Notes: generated from the sequence alone by a model not told the origin. 35,214 nucleotides of DNA from an uncultured Acidobacteriia bacterium (GCA_903825445.1 CAIKAS010000157.1:1-35214), one strand, 5' to 3'; numbered from the stretch's first letter, positions 14,887-23,681 are shown. A program made the numbers and translations.

Positions 14887-15864
14887 ATGTTGCTGATCGT
14901 CCTGTCGGTTAGTCTGCTCGTCTTCGCCGCGGCGCTATTGGTCATCGTGACCGCGGGATCTCGTGTCAACAAACCCGCTGTTGCAAGGCTCGCCGCGCTG
15001 GATCGGGGCTTAGCCTCCGTTAAGCACCAGGATCATGAGGATAAGGCCACAGACATCCGGAGAGAAGAGCAAAAGCTGAGTGCCATTCCATGGCTTAACG
15101 GCATTCTGAACAGAATGGATCTCTCCGCGGCGGCCGGCCTTTTTCTGTATCAGGCCGGCGTGAAAGCCACGCTGGGAGCCTTGATTCTCACCTCCATCGT
15201 CGGCTCGGGCGTGGTTTGGTACATCGGGTATCTGAGATCGGGAGCAGCCTTTCCGGCGGTGCTTTTTGCCGCGTGCGTCCTTCCGATGCCGTATCTATAC
15301 GTCCGGCACAAGCGCTCACAACGTCTCTCCGCGCTGGAACAGCAACTACCAGAGGCGATCGCCATGATGGTCGGCGCCATTCGCGTGGGGCATAGTCTGA
15401 TTGCCAGTCTGGGAACTGTCGGGCAGGAATCGCCGGAACCGATTGGTGGAGAATTTCGCAAATGCTTTGAAGAACAGAATTATGGTACAGACTTGCGCAC
15501 GGCGTTCGTAAATCTTACTGTCAGAGCTCCCATACAGGACCTTCGGATCTTTGTCGCCGCCGTCCTGATTCAGAAGGAAAGCGGCGGGAATCTGGGCGAG
15601 GTGCTCGAAAAGGTAGCTCAGACCACGCGCGAAAGGTTCAGATTGAAAAAACAGGTGAGCGTTCACACCGCGCAGGGGCGTCTGACTGGCTGGATACTTT
15701 CCATTCTTCCCGTCGCTCTTGGGACCGCCATGTATTTCATGAATCCGGACGTCATGAGTGTTTTGTGGAAGAAGCCCGTCGGTATAAAGATGCTTTTTGC
15801 AGCCGCGGCCATGGACGTGGTCGGCGGACTCATTATTCGCAAGATAGTTCGGATTCGGGTTTGA
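14887..15864 (+). CDS. tadB: Tad pilus inner-membrane platform protein TadB
   Basis: A 325-aa protein with AAGGGG upstream of ATG. An N-terminal membrane segment (LLIVLSVSLLVFAAALLVIV) is followed by two central helices, the T2SF/GspF domain (LPEAIAMMVGAIRVGHSLIA, about 155-175; FVAAVLIQKESGGNLGEVLE) and C-terminal helices (LTGWILSILPVALGTAMYF, then a final VVGGLIIRKIV). TadB and TadC form the inner-membrane core turned by CpaF. It is followed 10 nt later by tadC. Confidence 0.92.
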   Translation: MLLIVLSVSLLVFAAALLVIVTAGSRVNKPAVARLAALDRGLASVKHQDHEDKATDIRREEQKLSAIPWLNGILNRMDLSAAAGLFLYQAGVKATLGALILTSIVGSGVVWYIGYLRSGAAFPAVLFAACVLPMPYLYVRHKRSQRLSALEQQLPEAIAMMVGAIRVGHSLIASLGTVGQESPEPIGGEFRKCFEEQNYGTDLRTAFVNLTVRAPIQDLRIFVAAVLIQKESGGNLGEVLEKVAQTTRERFRLKKQVSVHTAQGRLTGWILSILPVALGTAMYFMNPDVMSVLWKKPVGIKMLFAAAAMDVVGGLIIRKIVRIRV

Positions 15865-15874
15865 AGAGGAACTT

Positions 15875-16783
15875 ATGGGACTAGCCATACTCGCGTTCGC
15901 CTCCGCCTTCCTGCTGTTGTCGAGTCTCGGTTTATTACTTTTTTACCGGCAGACTGCATCGCAGAGACTGTCGCAGGTAATATCACGGGCGTCCGATCGC
16001 AGTTTCCTGCGCAGGAGTGCGCCGACGACCCCTTCCAGAATCGAAACACTGACCAAACCGTTCCAGAAGGTTGTGCCGAGAACTTCGCAGGATATTTCTG
16101 TGTTGCAGCAGCGGCTCACTCGCGCCGGCTATCGGGAGAAATCCTGCGTCAATATTTTTTATAGCGCCAAACTGCTCGTCCCGGGCTCGCTTTGCATTCT
16201 GGCCACCATCACTCAGCTCTACTCGTATGGCCCGTTCTTCGTGTATGCCATGGCCGCCGGACTCGGGTTTCTCGTCCCGGATTTCTGGTTGAGCAATCGG
16301 ATATCGGCCCGCCAGCTGGAGCTCCGCCTGGGCCTGCCGGAGGCACTGGATCTCATCGTGGTGTGTGTGGAAGCCGGCCTCAGCATGGATAAGGCAACCA
16401 TGCGGACGGCGGAGGAACTGCGGCTCAGTCAGCCTGCCATCGCCGATGAACTGAATCTCGTATTCCTCGAACAACGCGCCGGTCGCCCTCGGGCGGAAGC
16501 CTGGAAGCGCATTGGGGAGCGGACCGGCGTAGACAGTATTTGCTCTTTGGCCTCGGTGCTGATCCAGGCCGACAGGTTCGGAAGCAGTATTGGCAAGACT
16601 TTGCGGGTTCATTCGGAAACGTTGCGAATGAGGCGGCGGCAGGATGCGGAGGAGCAGGCGGCGAAGACGACCGTAAAACTCGTCTTTCCGCTTGTTTTAT
16701 TTATTTTCCCGTCGTTGTTTGTCGTGACGCTTGGGCCTTCAATGATCGCCATTATGGATGGTTTTGCGAAGTATTTGAGTTAG
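15875..16783 (+). CDS. tadC: Tad pilus inner-membrane platform protein TadC
   Basis: A 302-aa protein with GAGGAAC upstream of ATG. It opens with a membrane helix (LAILAFASAFLLLSSLGLLLF). The T2SF domain is seen in LGLPEALDLIVVCVEAGLSM and LIQADRFGSSIGKTLRVHSE, and the C-terminus is the typical KLVFPLVLFIFPSLFVVTLG with a conserved P before the last helix. Partner of TadB. Confidence 0.92.
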   Translation: MGLAILAFASAFLLLSSLGLLLFYRQTASQRLSQVISRASDRSFLRRSAPTTPSRIETLTKPFQKVVPRTSQDISVLQQRLTRAGYREKSCVNIFYSAKLLVPGSLCILATITQLYSYGPFFVYAMAAGLGFLVPDFWLSNRISARQLELRLGLPEALDLIVVCVEAGLSMDKATMRTAEELRLSQPAIADELNLVFLEQRAGRPRAEAWKRIGERTGVDSICSLASVLIQADRFGSSIGKTLRVHSETLRMRRRQDAEEQAAKTTVKLVFPLVLFIFPSLFVVTLGPSMIAIMDGFAKYLS

Positions 16784-16828
16784 TCCGGCACCGAAGTGCC
16801 GAACCTCAGGAAAGGAGACGATATCACA

Positions 16829-16924
16829 ATGGATAGTTCTACAATCGTTCGCGTTGTTGCGGGCCTTTTCTTTGTCGTTGTGCTGGCTTTCTTAATCCAG
16901 CGCCGCCGCAAGAAGGTAATGTAA
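16829..16924 (+). CDS. 31-aa single-pass membrane microprotein
   Basis: MDSSTIVRVVAGLFFVVVLA, then FLIQRRRKKVM. It has a strong ribosome site (AAAGGAG, 11 nt before ATG), one hydrophobic helix (about 8-23) and a positively charged C-terminus, predicting N-out/C-in topology. It lies 45 nt after tadC and before the structured spacer, on the operon strand. I do not recognise a family; it may be a small accessory subunit of the Tad platform. Confidence 0.65.
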   Translation: MDSSTIVRVVAGLFFVVVLAFLIQRRRKKVM

Positions 16925-16928
16925 TTAC

Positions 16929-17051
16929 CGGTGGACGCCGCGAAATCCGGCTGGTAGTGGATTTCGTGGTGTCTTCGCGGCTCCACCGACTGAAGTGGAA
17001 AACCTTGTGGGGCAGGTGCTTTCGCCTGCCTTCTTCCCGACTCTCCACTTC
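16929..17051 (+). other. Two consecutive complex stem-loops between the microprotein and tadE
   Basis: Structure 1 (16929-16988): outer arms CGGTGGACGCCG / CGGCTCCACCG (one bulge) enclosing CGAAATCC / GGATTTCG. Structure 2 (16992-17051): outer arms GAAGTGGA / TCCACTTC enclosing GGCAGG-TGCTTTCG-CCTGCC. Nested pairing in both suggests a folded RNA (processing site, attenuator or small RNA) or a REP-like palindromic element. No T-run follows. Confidence 0.55.
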
Positions 17052-17456
17052 TGTGTCGCCCACTCCGGCCGGAATTGAGGCAACGTGATTTTTCTGCGCT
17101 TTATAGACAAACTGAAAACCTGGTTACCTCACTGGTTACGCCACAGGAGTAAGGCTCTGCGTCGCGCCCCAGGGGACTCCTGGGATTGGTCGATAGCGGC
17201 GCTATGCCAGTCCTGCGATCCCGGCGAACGTACGGCTTACCCTCTCACATCCCAAAGTCGTAATCGGGACAATATTTTCCACATCATTCGCCGGGGACGT
17301 CAGACCACGCTCTCGGAGTCAACAGAAATACCCGCGCGGGTCGCCCCCACCCGGCCCCACCGGGCGGCCATTGAATTCGCGTTTCGCAGCGAAGCAGAAA
17401 CGGGGATTCTACCCTCGTTCCCGGCTCCGATTCCGGTTAAGCCGACGGGAGCAACC
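17052..17456. other. Leader region of tadE, coding status unclear
   Basis: The tadE frame is open back to 17085 (124 extra codons beginning MIFLRFIDKL), but this stretch is Arg/Pro-rich and shows no domain. TadE pseudopilins normally have only a short leader before the membrane helix. The palindrome TCCGGCCGGA lies at 17064-17073. I treat the region as probable noncoding leader. Confidence 0.4.
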
Positions 17457-17948
17457 GTGCCTCTTGTGCTCTCCGCAGCCAACAAGAACAGGGCAGGGCA
17501 GGGCTTGCTGGAGTTCGCTCTGATCGTTCCATTAATGTTTCTTCTGGCCGTAAACGCGGTGAACTTCGGCGGGTTTCTCTTCGCATGGATCACCGTGGCT
17601 GACGCCGCGCGTTCCGGCGCGCAAAACATGGTCGTGTCCGCCGCCTCCCCCGGCACGCAAACCCCGGCAACCCTGGCGCAAATCACTGCGCTGGTTGCGA
17701 ATGACACCAGCTCGCTCTGGAACAGCTCCAGCGTTGTGGTCGCTATTTGCACCAACAACACGACTGCGCCAAACGGCTGCACCGCGCTCGTCGATCCCGA
17801 GGCTCCCGCCTACACTCTCGCTACCGTGGACGTGACCTACACTTATACGCCGTTCATCCCCTTGTTTGCGTTTCCGCAACTGGGAATTCGTGCAACTCTT
17901 CCGCCCACTACCATCCACCGGATAGCGGTCATGAGGATGCTCCAATGA
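17457..17948 (+). CDS. tadE: TadE-like minor pilin (pseudopilin)
   Basis: A 163-aa protein from GTG 17457, chosen because GGGAG lies 5 nt upstream. The next GTG at 17466 is possible, and an in-frame ATG at 17085 would add 124 residues. The N-terminal motif NRAGQGLLEFALIVPLMFLL is the TadE hallmark: Gly then a hydrophobic segment with Glu at +5, processed by CpaA. The rest is a beta-rich periplasmic part with two cysteines (AICTNN, NGCTAL). Its stop overlaps the next start (ATGA), so the two pseudopilins are translationally coupled. Confidence 0.82.
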   Translation: MPLVLSAANKNRAGQGLLEFALIVPLMFLLAVNAVNFGGFLFAWITVADAARSGAQNMVVSAASPGTQTPATLAQITALVANDTSSLWNSSSVVVAICTNNTTAPNGCTALVDPEAPAYTLATVDVTYTYTPFIPLFAFPQLGIRATLPPTTIHRIAVMRMLQ

Positions 17949-18388
17949 AGCGACTCGCCGCAGGAAACCGGCGTTCCGGCCAGGCTCTGGTGGAGTTCAG
18001 CGTTGTGGCATTCCTGACTGTCATCATGCTCCTCTTCGTGATTGAACTCGGCCGTATGGTGCTGGTGGTCACGGCCGTTTCGAATGCGGCCCGCGCGGGC
18101 GTGCGCTATGCGATTGTGCATGGCAGCACGCGTGCCATGGATGGCACTATCGACGGCGCATCTGGTCCGGGGGACGATCCCGCTCAGGTCCTGACCGTGG
18201 TAAATAATTTCGCCAGTGCCGGTTTGCTGTCGACTGGTCTTCTGGTAGTGCATGTTACCTATCAGGGTTCCAACGGTCCCGGTAACTGGGTCAATGTCAG
18301 CGTTGTATATCCCTACAATCCGTTGACCACGTATTTCTCCAGTACACTGAACCTGGCGAGCTCTGCGCGCGGGGTGATCGTCTTTTGA
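17945..18388 (+). CDS. TadE/TadF-like minor pilin (second pseudopilin)
   Basis: A 147-aa protein starting at ATG 17945, overlapping the previous stop by 4 nt; the longer frame upstream lies inside tadE and is rejected. The N-terminus RRSGQALVEFSVVAFLTVIM repeats the GQALVEF processing motif and hydrophobic helix. VSNAARAGVRYAIVHGSTRA is the usual amphipathic helix after it. It probably acts with TadE as an initiation or tip subunit. Confidence 0.87.
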   Translation: MKRLAAGNRRSGQALVEFSVVAFLTVIMLLFVIELGRMVLVVTAVSNAARAGVRYAIVHGSTRAMDGTIDGASGPGDDPAQVLTVVNNFASAGLLSTGLLVVHVTYQGSNGPGNWVNVSVVYPYNPLTTYFSSTLNLASSARGVIVF

Positions 18389-19704
18389 AACCCTCACCCG
18401 TCAGTTTCGGCTCCAGGAGTGGACAGTCTCTCATTCTTGTGGTGGTAGCCATGAGCATTGTTCTGTTCGGAGCTCTCGGCCTGGCCATTGATGGCGCGCA
18501 AATGTTCGCTCAAAGGCAAATGGCCCAGGCCGCCGCGGACGCCGCCGCTCAGGCGGGCATCATGAGCATCTTCACCGGAACCAACATTACGTCGCCTTAT
18601 CCGTTTGGAGCCCTGCCGTCTGCTTCGTCCGTCTGCACGGCGGCGGACGCCCGAACGCCCTGCATCTACGCTCGAAATAATGGCTTTGGCGGAACAGCCG
18701 CGGACACCGTTACCCTGAGTTTTCCGGCTGCTGTTTCCGGCGTCATGTTGTCGCCGCTGGTAACCGTTCCCGCCATTACCGTCACTGTCTCACGGACCCT
18801 GAATACGGGGCTGATTCAGTTCGTGGGGGCGGCTGCCACTTCCTCCATCACGGCAAAGGCTACGGCCGGAATAGTGCATTCGGTTTCACCCACGTGCGTG
18901 TACGTTCTTCAGACCACCGCACAAGACTCATTTGACGCAGGCGTCGCCTCTACGGTCGCGATCAACGGCTGCGGAATCGCGGTGAATTCCAGCGACCACG
19001 ATGCTGTAAACATATCCGCCCGTTCGACTGTCACCTCATCGGCTTTTACTGTAGTGGGCCGAGCCGTGATCACCAGTGGCGCCACTGCAACGCCCGCTCC
19101 GGTAACCGTGCCGACGGCGGTTGCCGATCCGCTCCTTGCATTGCCGTCGCCGACTGTCGGTGGCTGCGACTTTACCAACTACGCCCCCGCCATGGGGAAC
19201 TGGACCCTCAATCCCGGTACCTATTGCGGCACCGGAATCACAATTGGAGCAGGTTCTACCGCCACCTTCAATCCCGGCACTTACATCATTAACGGCGGTG
19301 CGGTCACACTGAACGGCGGAAGCACCAGCACCGGAAACGGAGTCATGTTTTATCTCACCGCCCCGCCACCGTACACTCCCGCCGTAAATATCTCCAGTGG
19401 CGCGTCTGCCACGTTCTCGGCACCCACCTCCGGACCGTATATGGGAGTTGCCTTTTATCAGGACAGATCGAGTCCCCAGTCCTCCGGTGGCGGAACTTTC
19501 TGGGGTGGTGCCCCCATGCAGATAACCGGTACCCTGTACTTCCCCACAGCAACTGTGCAGTTCTCGAACGGGGCGAGCGTAGCGAATTACAGTACTGCAA
19601 TCGTGGCAATGAGGGTCAGGTTCAAGAACGGGTCGAGTATCAAATACGATCCCACCGGCTTATTGACCGGCCTCTTTGGAAAGGCCGTGGCACTTTTGCA
19701 GTAG
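18385..19704 (+). CDS. tadG: TadG-like pilus assembly protein
   Basis: A 439-aa protein. The start is TTG 18385, overlapping the preceding TGA by coupling (TTGA); no other start precedes the membrane helix. Residues 10-60 carry the TadE/G-like putative pilus N-domain (RSGQSLILVVVAMSIVLFGA, then LAIDGAQMFAQRQMAQAAAD). The remainder is Gly/Ser/Thr-rich with beta-solenoid-like repeats (for example NPGTYCGTGITIGAGSTATF, NPGTYIINGGAVTLNGGST) ending in a TLYFPTATVQFSNGA segment, as in TadG-like proteins whose C-terminal part is extracytoplasmic. It is the last gene of the plus-strand Tad operon. Confidence 0.85.
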   Translation: MKPSPVSFGSRSGQSLILVVVAMSIVLFGALGLAIDGAQMFAQRQMAQAAADAAAQAGIMSIFTGTNITSPYPFGALPSASSVCTAADARTPCIYARNNGFGGTAADTVTLSFPAAVSGVMLSPLVTVPAITVTVSRTLNTGLIQFVGAAATSSITAKATAGIVHSVSPTCVYVLQTTAQDSFDAGVASTVAINGCGIAVNSSDHDAVNISARSTVTSSAFTVVGRAVITSGATATPAPVTVPTAVADPLLALPSPTVGGCDFTNYAPAMGNWTLNPGTYCGTGITIGAGSTATFNPGTYIINGGAVTLNGGSTSTGNGVMFYLTAPPPYTPAVNISSGASATFSAPTSGPYMGVAFYQDRSSPQSSGGGTFWGGAPMQITGTLYFPTATVQFSNGASVANYSTAIVAMRVRFKNGSSIKYDPTGLLTGLFGKAVALLQ

Positions 19705-19718
19705 GATCCGGATTTTTT

Positions 19719-20093
19719 CTAAACCGGCAAACTCGTTTGAATGTCCAGTTGATCGCCCTTCCGCGTGTTCGTGCGATCAATCGTTCCCTGCGGAACCTCA
19801 AGTATGGAATGTGCTGTCAGGCAGAGCGACAATCGCCACGGCCTCAGCGCCCGAACAGTTTTCTTGACTTTTCTCGCCTTGTCGAGATAAATCAGATCGA
19901 TTGTGAACTTCATAAAAAACGTGTGAACACCTTCGCATGGGACAATCCACAGGCCTCCACCGTTTCCGAGTCTAGGTTTCTTCAAGAGACCAGTCCTCCG
20001 CTCGGCGCTGGTCTTGGCCTTGTCGACGAAGTCGCCGATCAACGTATTTCTGGTAAGGTTCTGAACTCGAAGTTTCGATCGGTTTTCTGGCAT
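19719..20093 (-). CDS. DUF192 (COG1430) protein
   Basis: A 124-aa protein from ATG 20093 (MPENRSKLRVQNLTRNTLIG). The open frame continues upstream to 20462, but that part is low-complexity and precedes the domain. The DUF192 signature is seen in ERRTGLLKKPRLGNGGGLWI, EGVHTFFMKFTIDLIYLDK and VLEVPQGTID-type ends (here SILEVPQGTIDRT). The fold is a small beta-barrel of unknown biochemical role, often exported; no signal peptide here. It converges with tadG (14-nt gap). Confidence 0.87.
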   Translation of the reverse strand: MPENRSKLRVQNLTRNTLIGDFVDKAKTSAERRTGLLKKPRLGNGGGLWIVPCEGVHTFFMKFTIDLIYLDKARKVKKTVRALRPWRLSLCLTAHSILEVPQGTIDRTNTRKGDQLDIQTSLPV

Positions 20094-20500
20094 GAATGAT
20101 GTACGCCGCCGGGGTGGCCCCTGTCGATGAAAGACATCGACCGACAAGACGACTTTAGCGCAAAGGCAGCGGGAGCTTTGACTTTTCCGAGTCACAACGA
20201 TCTTCCTCCATCTTTTCAACACTTTCACTCCCCACCCCCGTTTCCCCAGGCATACTATTGTTCGTATGAGACTCTTCCGCCCCACCCGCCTCCCCGGAAG
20301 AAAACCGCATTCTGCCAGACGAACCGAAGTATCTTTAAGCAAACAAAGGCTCCACCCACTAACCGCGAACCCAATAACCGCCACTTTCACCCCCCAGAGC
20401 GGCTTCACCAGGCCCTTAAACCGGCTTCGCCTCCGCGTGCATCCGTGTGCATCGGTGGCCAAAGGTTCATGCTACTTTCAGACTGGAGGGTTCACCACCC
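20094..20500. other. Intergenic region upstream of sppA
   Basis: No gene supported, although long chance frames cross it on both strands. At 20434-20468 it holds CATCCGTGTGCATCGGTGGC followed by CAAAGGTT, the second copy of the dispersed repeat seen near 541-576, ending 33 bp before the sppA ATG. A GGAGGG ribosome site (20485-20490) precedes sppA. Confidence 0.4.
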
Positions 20501-22186
20501 ATGGGTAAGTTCCTGCTCGGCTGCCTCACCGGCGCCATCCTCATCGTCCTCATCTGCGTCATCGGCTTCTTCGCCATCGCCTCCCTGCGCGCCAAACCCG
20601 CCACCGTTGCCGATGGCTCCACGCTCATCCTCCATCTCTCCGGCAGCGTCCCCGAAAAGCCGCCCGTCGAATTCTCCATCCCCGGCTTCGGCGAACACCC
20701 CTCCATCACCGTCGAAAACGTCTGGAGCATGCTGCGCCGCGCCGCCGCTGACCCACGCGTCAAGGCCGTCGTCTTTGAGCCAGAAGAGGTCAGCGCCGGC
20801 TGGGCCACCATGCAGGAAATCCACGCCGATCTCGATACATTCCGCAAGTCCGGCAAGCCCCTCATCGCGTGGCTCAAATCGCCCAGTCTGCGCGATTACT
20901 ATATGGCCACCGCCGCCTCGAAGATCTACATGCCGCCCACCGACGTCCTCAACCTCAAGGGCATCGGCTTCCAGATGATGTACTTCAAGAACACCTTCGA
21001 TAAGCTCGGCGTCCAGATGGACGTCGAACACGCTGGCAAGTACAAAGATTATGGCGACCAGTGGACCCGTTCCTCCTTGTCCCCCGAAACCAAAGAGGTC
21101 ATGAACAGCCTGGCCGACGGCCTCTATGGCGACCTCGTCGATACGATTGCGAAGGGCCGAAATCAGGACGCTGCCGCCATCCGCGCCACCATCGACAAGG
21201 GCCCATTCCTCGCCAAACAGGCCAAGGCCGCCGGCCTCATTGACGACCTCCGTTATGAAGATGAAGTCTTCTCCGATCTCAAAACCACTCTCCACCAGAC
21301 CGCGCTCAAGAAGGCTAATGAGAGAGACTATGCCCGCGTCAGTGACGCCTCGGCCGGCATCGGTGCGCAGGATTCCATCGCCTTCGTCGTAGGCGAAGGC
21401 GCCATCTCGCGCGGGGATGATGCCGATACCGATGGCCTCGAATCCGGCGCCTTCGATCATATGCTCGAAAAGGTCGGCGCCGATACAACGGTCAAGGCCG
21501 CCATCATCCGCATCAACTCACCCGGTGGCGAAGTCGTAGCCTCGGACGATATGTGGCGCGCCATGAACCAGCTCGTCGCGAAGAAGCCCGTCGTCATCTC
21601 GTTCGCCGATGAAGCCGCGTCCGGCGGTTACTACATGTCGATGACCGGCAGCCCCATCGTGGCGTATCCCATGACGATCACCGGCTCCATCGGCGTCGTC
21701 TTCGGCAAACCCAATCTGCATGGCCTCTACGACAAGCTCGGCATCACCAAAGACACCGTGAGCCGGGGCAAGTTCGCCCTCATCGATTCCGACTATTCCT
21801 CGCTCAACCCGGAAGAGCGCGCCAAGCTCAAGGAAGGCATCGACGCCACTTACGACGACTTCCTCGACAAGGTGGCCAAAGCCCGCAAGAAGCCAGTGAG
21901 CGAGATTGAACCGGTGGCTCAGGGCCGCGTCTGGCTCGGCAATCAGGCGAAGGACAAAGGCCTCGTCGACGAAATGGGCGGCATCGACGCCGCCATCCGC
22001 AAGGCCCGCGTGCTGGCTCACATCCCGACCTCCAGTCGCGTCGCACTAGTGGCCTATCCAGGCAGAAAGTCGCTGCTGGACGTCATCATGGAGGCCGCAG
22101 GCACAGGCGGCGATGACGATGAAGACGCGCTCGCGGTCATTCTCAGCCGAACCGGCTTTACCCCACTTCGCACCGCTCCGCGATAG
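20501..22186 (+). CDS. sppA: Signal peptide peptidase SppA, 67K type (protease IV)
   Basis: A 561-aa protein from ATG 20501 with GGAGGG 10 nt upstream. An N-terminal membrane anchor spans about 5-28 (LLGCLTGAILIVLICVIGFF). This is the long two-domain form: the general-base Lys is in HAGKYKDYGDQWTR (about Lys182) in the first ClpP-like domain, and the nucleophile Ser is in ADEAASGGYYMSM (about Ser374) in the second. INSPGGEVVASDDMW and MTITGSIGVVFGKP are also typical. It degrades cleaved signal peptides in the membrane. Standalone gene. Confidence 0.95.
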   Translation: MGKFLLGCLTGAILIVLICVIGFFAIASLRAKPATVADGSTLILHLSGSVPEKPPVEFSIPGFGEHPSITVENVWSMLRRAAADPRVKAVVFEPEEVSAGWATMQEIHADLDTFRKSGKPLIAWLKSPSLRDYYMATAASKIYMPPTDVLNLKGIGFQMMYFKNTFDKLGVQMDVEHAGKYKDYGDQWTRSSLSPETKEVMNSLADGLYGDLVDTIAKGRNQDAAAIRATIDKGPFLAKQAKAAGLIDDLRYEDEVFSDLKTTLHQTALKKANERDYARVSDASAGIGAQDSIAFVVGEGAISRGDDADTDGLESGAFDHMLEKVGADTTVKAAIIRINSPGGEVVASDDMWRAMNQLVAKKPVVISFADEAASGGYYMSMTGSPIVAYPMTITGSIGVVFGKPNLHGLYDKLGITKDTVSRGKFALIDSDYSSLNPEERAKLKEGIDATYDDFLDKVAKARKKPVSEIEPVAQGRVWLGNQAKDKGLVDEMGGIDAAIRKARVLAHIPTSSRVALVAYPGRKSLLDVIMEAAGTGGDDDEDALAVILSRTGFTPLRTAPR

Positions 22187-22278
22187 CCGGATCCGGGTCT
22201 GGATGCACGGTGGCATGTTCCGCATGTCGCCCTTCACCCTGGAGTTCAACTAACCGCCTGTTTTCACGTAAGGATTTT

Positions 22279-22989
22279 ATGAACTATAATCGAGCAATGC
22301 AAAAACTAGTCCTCGCCGCACTCGCGGCACTGGCCTTCACGCTGCCCGTCGCGGCGGCTGACATCTCCGGCACCTGGTCCGTCTCGGGCGAAATAGTTGG
22401 CAATCAGGTGAACATGAAGTGCACCTTCGCCCAGGCCGATGGCAAGCTGACCGGTACTTGCGCAGGCGAAGTCGGCTCCACGCAGACCACAGGCACCGTG
22501 ACCGAGAACAAGGTCTCCTTCATGCACACCGTCGATCGCGGTCAGGTCTACGAACTGAACTACAACGGGACCCTCGACGCTGCCGGAACGTCGATGCAGG
22601 GCGAGATTCTCGTGATGGGCGTCGCTGGCACGTTCACCGCAAAGAAAGACGCAGCCGCTCCGGCCGCTGCGGCTTCGGCTTCATCGGCGGGCTTCGGGGG
22701 CAACTGGAGTATCAATGGCGACGTGGTCGGCAACGTCATCGATATGAAGTGCGCCTTCAAGACCGATGGCGATAAGTTCGCGGGAACCTGCACCTACGCA
22801 GGCCTCGGCACCAGCCCGACCACCGGCAGTGTATCGGGCAAGACCGTCACCTTCCAGAATCAGGTGCAGCGCGAAGAGCTTTATTCGCTCACCTTCACCG
22901 GCACGCTGGACGACGCAGGCTCGTCCGTCAAAGGCGACATCGCGGTGGCCGGAGTCACAGGTACCTTTGCTGGCACCAAAGACAAGTAG
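22279..22989 (+). CDS. Secreted protein with two tandem lipocalin-like beta repeats
   Basis: A 236-aa protein from ATG 22279 (AAGG 5 nt upstream). It has a signal peptide (MQKLVLAALAALAFTLPVAA in its core) cleaved near AAAD. Two ~90-residue copies follow: GTWSVSGEIVGNQVNMKCTF ... GEILVMGVAGTFTAKKD and GNWSINGDVVGNVIDMKCAF ... GDIAVAGVTGTFAGTKDK, separated by an Ala/Ser linker (DAAAPAAAASASSAG). Each copy has a conserved Cys pair (MKCxF and GTC). The G-x-W start and alternating beta pattern recall small lipocalin-like or META-type secreted domains, but I cannot name the ligand. It ends at a strong hairpin. Confidence 0.8.
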   Translation: MNYNRAMQKLVLAALAALAFTLPVAAADISGTWSVSGEIVGNQVNMKCTFAQADGKLTGTCAGEVGSTQTTGTVTENKVSFMHTVDRGQVYELNYNGTLDAAGTSMQGEILVMGVAGTFTAKKDAAAPAAAASASSAGFGGNWSINGDVVGNVIDMKCAFKTDGDKFAGTCTYAGLGTSPTTGSVSGKTVTFQNQVQREELYSLTFTGTLDDAGSSVKGDIAVAGVTGTFAGTKDK

Positions 22990-23000
22990 CGCCAAATAGC

Positions 23001-23032
23001 TACGGGGCGATGGCCTCAGCCATCGCCCCGTA
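23001..23032. terminator. Perfect 14-bp hairpin between convergent genes
   Basis: TACGGGGCGATGGC-CTCA-GCCATCGCCCCGTA, between the secreted-protein gene (plus) and clpP (minus). It can act as a bidirectional terminator; no T-run follows on either side, so it may also work as an RNA stabiliser. Confidence 0.75.
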
Positions 23033-23054
23033 ACCCACAAGCAGATGCTCTCTC

Positions 23055-23681
23055 TTACGCAGGCTTAGAAACCGGCGACGGCGCCAGTTCGCGGCTCGAG
23101 ATCACACGATCGATGATCCCGTACTCCACAGCCTGCTCGGAACTCATGATGTAGTCGCGATCGACGTCACGCGCCACACGCTCCAGAGTCTGGTTGCTGG
23201 CGTCCGCGAGGATCTTGTTCAGGATCTCGCGCATGCGCAGGATTTCCTTGGCGTAGATGTCGATATCGGCGGCCTGCCCGGCCAGACCCTGCATGGAGGG
23301 CTGGTGGATCATAATGCGCGAATTCGGCAGGCTGAACCGCTTGCCTTTCGTGCCAGCCGCCAGCAGCACTGCGCCCATTGACGCAGCCTGACCGACGCAG
23401 ATGGTGACGATGTTTGGGCGCACGAAAGCCATCGTGTCCAGAATCGCCAGGCCCGCGGTGATGGAACCGCCGGGCGAGTTGATGTAGATCGAAATATCGC
23501 GCTCCGGATCCTCCGCTTCGAGGAACAGAAGCTGGGCGATGATCAGGTTGGCAACATTATCGTCGATCGGGGTGCCGAGGAAGATGATGTTTTCCTTCAA
23601 CAAACGCGAGTAGATATCGTAGGCGCGCTCGCCTCTCGAAGTCTGCTCCACAACCATGGGGACAAGAACGGAGTTAGTCAT
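23055..23681 (-). CDS. clpP: ATP-dependent Clp protease proteolytic subunit ClpP
   Basis: A 208-aa protein. The catalytic Ser101 lies in [12 protein letters not shown], His126 in [10 protein letters not shown], and the Asp in the RDVDRD segment (171-176). [15 protein letters not shown] is the oxyanion-hole strand. Length is that of standard ClpP. ATG 23681 has GAAGG just upstream; Met 9 ([15 protein letters not shown]) is an alternative start. It forms the tetradecameric peptidase used with ClpX/ClpA. clpX and tig, its frequent partners, are not adjacent here. Confidence 0.97.
   Translation of the reverse strand: MTNSVLVPMVVEQTSRGERAYDIYSRLLKENIIFLGTPIDDNVANLIIAQLLFLEAEDPERDISIYINSPGGSITAGLAILDTMAFVRPNIVTICVGQAASMGAVLLAAGTKGKRFSLPNSRIMIHQPSMQGLAGQAADIDIYAKEILRMREILNKILADASNQTLERVARDVDRDYIMSSEQAVEYGIIDRVISSRELAPSPVSKPA

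Noticed and set aside
20127..20978. 283-aa plus-strand ORF at the sppA start
   Set aside because: Ser/Pro/Ala-rich low-complexity shadow overlapping the N-terminus of sppA in another frame.
20492..21460. 322-aa minus-strand ORF inside sppA
   Set aside because: Gly/Glu/Asp-rich antisense shadow of a fully conserved peptidase gene.
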